From assembly GCA_903934745.1 (NCBI GenBank), contig CAIZOZ010000368.1, forward strand, positions 1 through 15,669: a stretch of 15,669 bases of DNA, read 5' to 3'. Under the pieces are notes generated by a model. The model saw only the letters and a list, made by a program, of their open reading frames with translations, was not told where the DNA came from and searched no databases. A program made the translations under genes and the position numbers. This stretch comes from an uncultured cyanobacterium (GTDB taxonomy: Bacteria; Cyanobacteriota; Cyanobacteriia; PCC-6307; Cyanobiaceae). Positions 13,961-15,669 of the stretch are shown piece by piece. Position 1 is the first letter of the stretch; each line of letters opens with the position of its first letter.

Positions 13961-15669
13961 GGTTGAAGATCCTCTCGAGCCACGCGCCACAGTTGCTGCT
14001 CACCGCGACGCTGCAGACGTTGCACGGCCCCAGCGGCCAGGCCGAGATCCTGCAGATCGCTCCCATCGCCGATCAGCCGCACGGAAGTGGTGGCGGGCCC
14101 CAGGCCGAGGCTGGTGGGATCGTCCTTGAGGCGATCGCGCAGGCTGCCCCTGCCGGAAAGAAACACGGCCGTTTCGCCGCCATAAAAAAGGAGGCTGTAC
14201 CGCTTGGCACCCACCACCCACAGGGGTTCATCGGCACGGGCCTGGAGCCGGGCCTGACGCGCCAACTGCCGCAGGGGCAGCTGGCGCTCCCGATCCAGCA
14301 GCGGTGCCAGGGGCGGCACCACCAGGGCCAGAATGGCCAGGAAGCCCAGCAGATTCGGCAGCCACAGGCGCCCCTCCCCTCCCTGCCGCCGCAGCAACAG
14401 CACCAGCAGGGCCAGAGCACTGGCGGCGAGAACGGCGGCCAGCAACAGCGGCAAGCCGGAGCGATTCAGCGCTGTCGCCAGCTCGGGATGGGCCGGATCG
14501 GTGGCGGCCCAGCGGGGGGCGATGCCTGCAGCCATCGCCATCAGTGCCAACAGGCCCAGATTGATCCAGCTGGCCAGCCGTAGCCAACCGAAAGGGGCGG
14601 GTGCGGCAGCGGGAAACGGTCTCCAGGCCAGGGCCACCAGCAGGCTGCCGGCCGGCACCACCGGCAGGATGTAGCCCGGCAGCTTGGTGGCGGCGGCGGA
14701 GAAGAAGGCCGTCATCAGCCCCAGCCACAGCAGCAGAAACAGGGGCAGCTCCAGGGCGGGATCGGTTGCAGCCCGCCGCCAGGAGCTCAGATGCCAGAAG
14801 CGCAGCGAAACGATGGCCGCCGGCAGAAACAGCGACCAGGGCAGCAGCAGTAGCAGCAGGTAGGGCAGATAGAACCAGGGCGGGCCGGGATGTTGATAAA
14901 GGACGCTGGTGAACCGCTGCAGGTTGCTGAATCCAAGGAAGCCGCCCAGGAAAGCCCCCCCATTGACCTGGGCGGCTGCCGCGTACCAGGGCATGGCCAC
15001 ACCGAGGAACAGGGCGAACATCGCCAGCAGTTGCAGCGGCCGCAGCCAGCGACGCCACTGTGCCGTCAGGGTCAGGAAGGCCACAATCACCAGCCCTGGC
15101 AGCAGCAGCCCCACTGGGCCCTTGGCCAGTACCGCCACGCCAGAGAACAGGGCGAACAGGACCCTCCCCAGAGGGCTCAGGACGGCGTGGTCGTTATGGC
15201 GATGGGCGAGCAGAAAGCCATAGAGCGCCAGGGTGATGGCACTGGCCAGAAACATGTCGGTGGTGGAGGTGCGCCCCCAGCCCACCCAGCCCGGGGTGGT
15301 GGCCAGGATCGCGGCGGCGAGCAGTCCCCGGCCCCAGCGAGCCGCCCGCTCCTCCTGAGGTGGCGCCCAGCTCACCACCAGAGCGAAGGAGGCGATCACC
15401 ACCGCCGAAGCCGCCAGGGCCACCGGCAGGCGGGCGGCCCACTCGGAGACCCCAAACACCTGGAACGACAGGGCCACCATCCAGTAGCCCCAGACGGGAT
15501 AGTCGAAAAAGCGTTCGCCGTTCCACCAGGGGGTCACCCAGTCCTGGCGCAACACCATCTGATGGCCCACCTCCACAAACAGGGCTTCGGTCTTGTCCGT
15601 GAGCCCGAGGGCGCCGAGGCCATGGAAAAAAGCGAGCCAGCAGAGCAGGGTGAGCGCCAGGCCAACCAG
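13957..15669 (-). CDS. ArnT/PMT-type (GT-C) membrane glycosyltransferase, 5' end outside window
   Basis: The reading frame is open from the window edge to TGA at 13959-13957, 570 codons visible. An in-frame GTG at 15576 is not the start, because homology continues upstream: the edge sequence encodes a first membrane segment (LALTLLCWLAFFHGLGALG) and then LTDKTEALFVEVGHQM, the family loop with catalytic Asp/Glu. It is followed by DWVTPWWNGERFFDYPVWGYWM, characteristic of ArnT-like enzymes. About ten to twelve membrane helices follow, with LLAAAILATTPGWVGWGRTSTTDMFL and GVAVLAKGPVGLLLPG as conserved landmarks, then a soluble C-terminal domain of ~90 residues. Such enzymes transfer a sugar from a polyprenyl-phosphate donor to lipid A, glycans or proteins on the periplasmic side. 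The acceptor cannot be told from sequence. It is coupled to the PAP2 gene by a 4-bp overlap. Confidence 0.88.
   Translation of the reverse strand: MVGLALTLLCWLAFFHGLGALGLTDKTEALFVEVGHQMVLRQDWVTPWWNGERFFDYPVWGYWMVALSFQVFGVSEWAARLPVALAASAVVIASFALVVSWAPPQEERAARWGRGLLAAAILATTPGWVGWGRTSTTDMFLASAITLALYGFLLAHRHNDHAVLSPLGRVLFALFSGVAVLAKGPVGLLLPGLVIVAFLTLTAQWRRWLRPLQLLAMFALFLGVAMPWYAAAAQVNGGAFLGGFLGFSNLQRFTSVLYQHPGPPWFYLPYLLLLLLPWSLFLPAAIVSLRFWHLSSWRRAATDPALELPLFLLLWLGLMTAFFSAAATKLPGYILPVVPAGSLLVALAWRPFPAAAPAPFGWLRLASWINLGLLALMAMAAGIAPRWAATDPAHPELATALNRSGLPLLLAAVLAASALALLVLLLRRQGGEGRLWLPNLLGFLAILALVVPPLAPLLDRERQLPLRQLARQARLQARADEPLWVVGAKRYSLLFYGGETAVFLSGRGSLRDRLKDDPTSLGLGPATTSVRLIGDGSDLQDLGLAAGAVQRLQRRGEQQLWRVAREDLQP
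13971..13976 (-). promoter_or_regulatory. Shine-Dalgarno-like GAGAGG supporting the PAP2 GTG start
   Basis: GAGAGG on the - strand lies ten bases upstream of GTG 13960-13958. It falls inside the last codons of the glycosyltransferase gene and supports reinitiation at the GTGA overlap. Confidence 0.5.
14131..14138. repeat. HIP1 palindrome GCGATCGC
   Basis: Exact octamer inside the glycosyltransferase gene. Confidence 0.8.

Noticed and set aside
13961..13990. Longer PAP2 N-terminus starting at 13990
   Set aside because: It would overlap the glycosyltransferase by 34 bases, and the extra residues do not look like family sequence; the GTGA overlap start has a ribosome binding site.
15574..15576. 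GTG as the start of the glycosyltransferase
   Set aside because: The frame is open to the window edge and upstream codons encode the conserved first helix and LTDKTEALF loop, so the true start is outside the window.

Overview
The window looks like chromosomal DNA of a GC-rich picocyanobacterium of the Synechococcus/Cyanobium type. Three things support this. The gene order rnpA, PH-domain protein, yidC, DUF177, Ycf46-type AAA ATPase is the one I associate with this group. A DUF1824-like protein, which I know only from cyanobacteria, is present. The HIP1 octamer GCGATCGC occurs four times. One sampled gene row (3661-3720) has 40 G/C in 60 bases. No rRNA, tRNA, CRISPR array, transposase or integrase was seen.

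Left part, + strand (1-4330): the 3' end of rnpA overlaps a membrane-anchored PH-domain protein. A weak hairpin with a T-run follows, then yidC (GTG start) with a large luminal/periplasmic insert. The DUF177/YceD gene overlaps the yidC stop, and the Ycf46-like AAA+ ATPase follows after 5 bp. This is a conserved block for RNA processing, membrane-protein insertion and ribosome assembly.

Middle (4331-5724): a stretch of clearly different composition (35% G/C in row 4561-4620, 50% in row 4921-4980). It holds two very short tandem reading frames of doubtful status, two closely spaced hairpins, and a single-domain caspase-like peptidase (metacaspase/orthocaspase, catalytic His87 and Cys142 from a GTG start). 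A near-ideal intrinsic terminator closes it. This is the best candidate for an acquired accessory island and the most interesting part of the window. It is followed by a convergent gene for a secreted HEATH-motif putative metalloprotease, then by an M32 carboxypeptidase on the + strand, so three unrelated peptidases lie in a row (4796-7980).

Then come, on the + strand, inorganic pyrophosphatase (8217-8804), an exported L,D-transpeptidase (8849-9502) and a 54-residue unrecognised small protein (9678-9842) that overlaps the next gene tail to tail.

Right part, - strand (9791-15669), in transcription order: an ArnT/PMT-type glycosyltransferase cut by the window edge, a PAP2 phosphatase (4-bp overlap), the DUF1824-like protein (4-bp overlap), a 123-bp gap, hemC, and a ClC chloride transporter. 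The ClC start is a TTG with a strong Shine-Dalgarno sequence inside the end of hemC. The first three genes look translationally coupled. The GT-C transferase plus lipid phosphatase pair suggests polyprenyl-phosphate-dependent envelope glycan work, while hemC serves chlorophyll and heme synthesis.

Most genes are ordinary housekeeping genes. I see no convincing wholly new system. The leads are the low-GC caspase island, the Ig-like insert in YidC, the altered DUF177 tail, and non-canonical key positions in ClC and PAP2.
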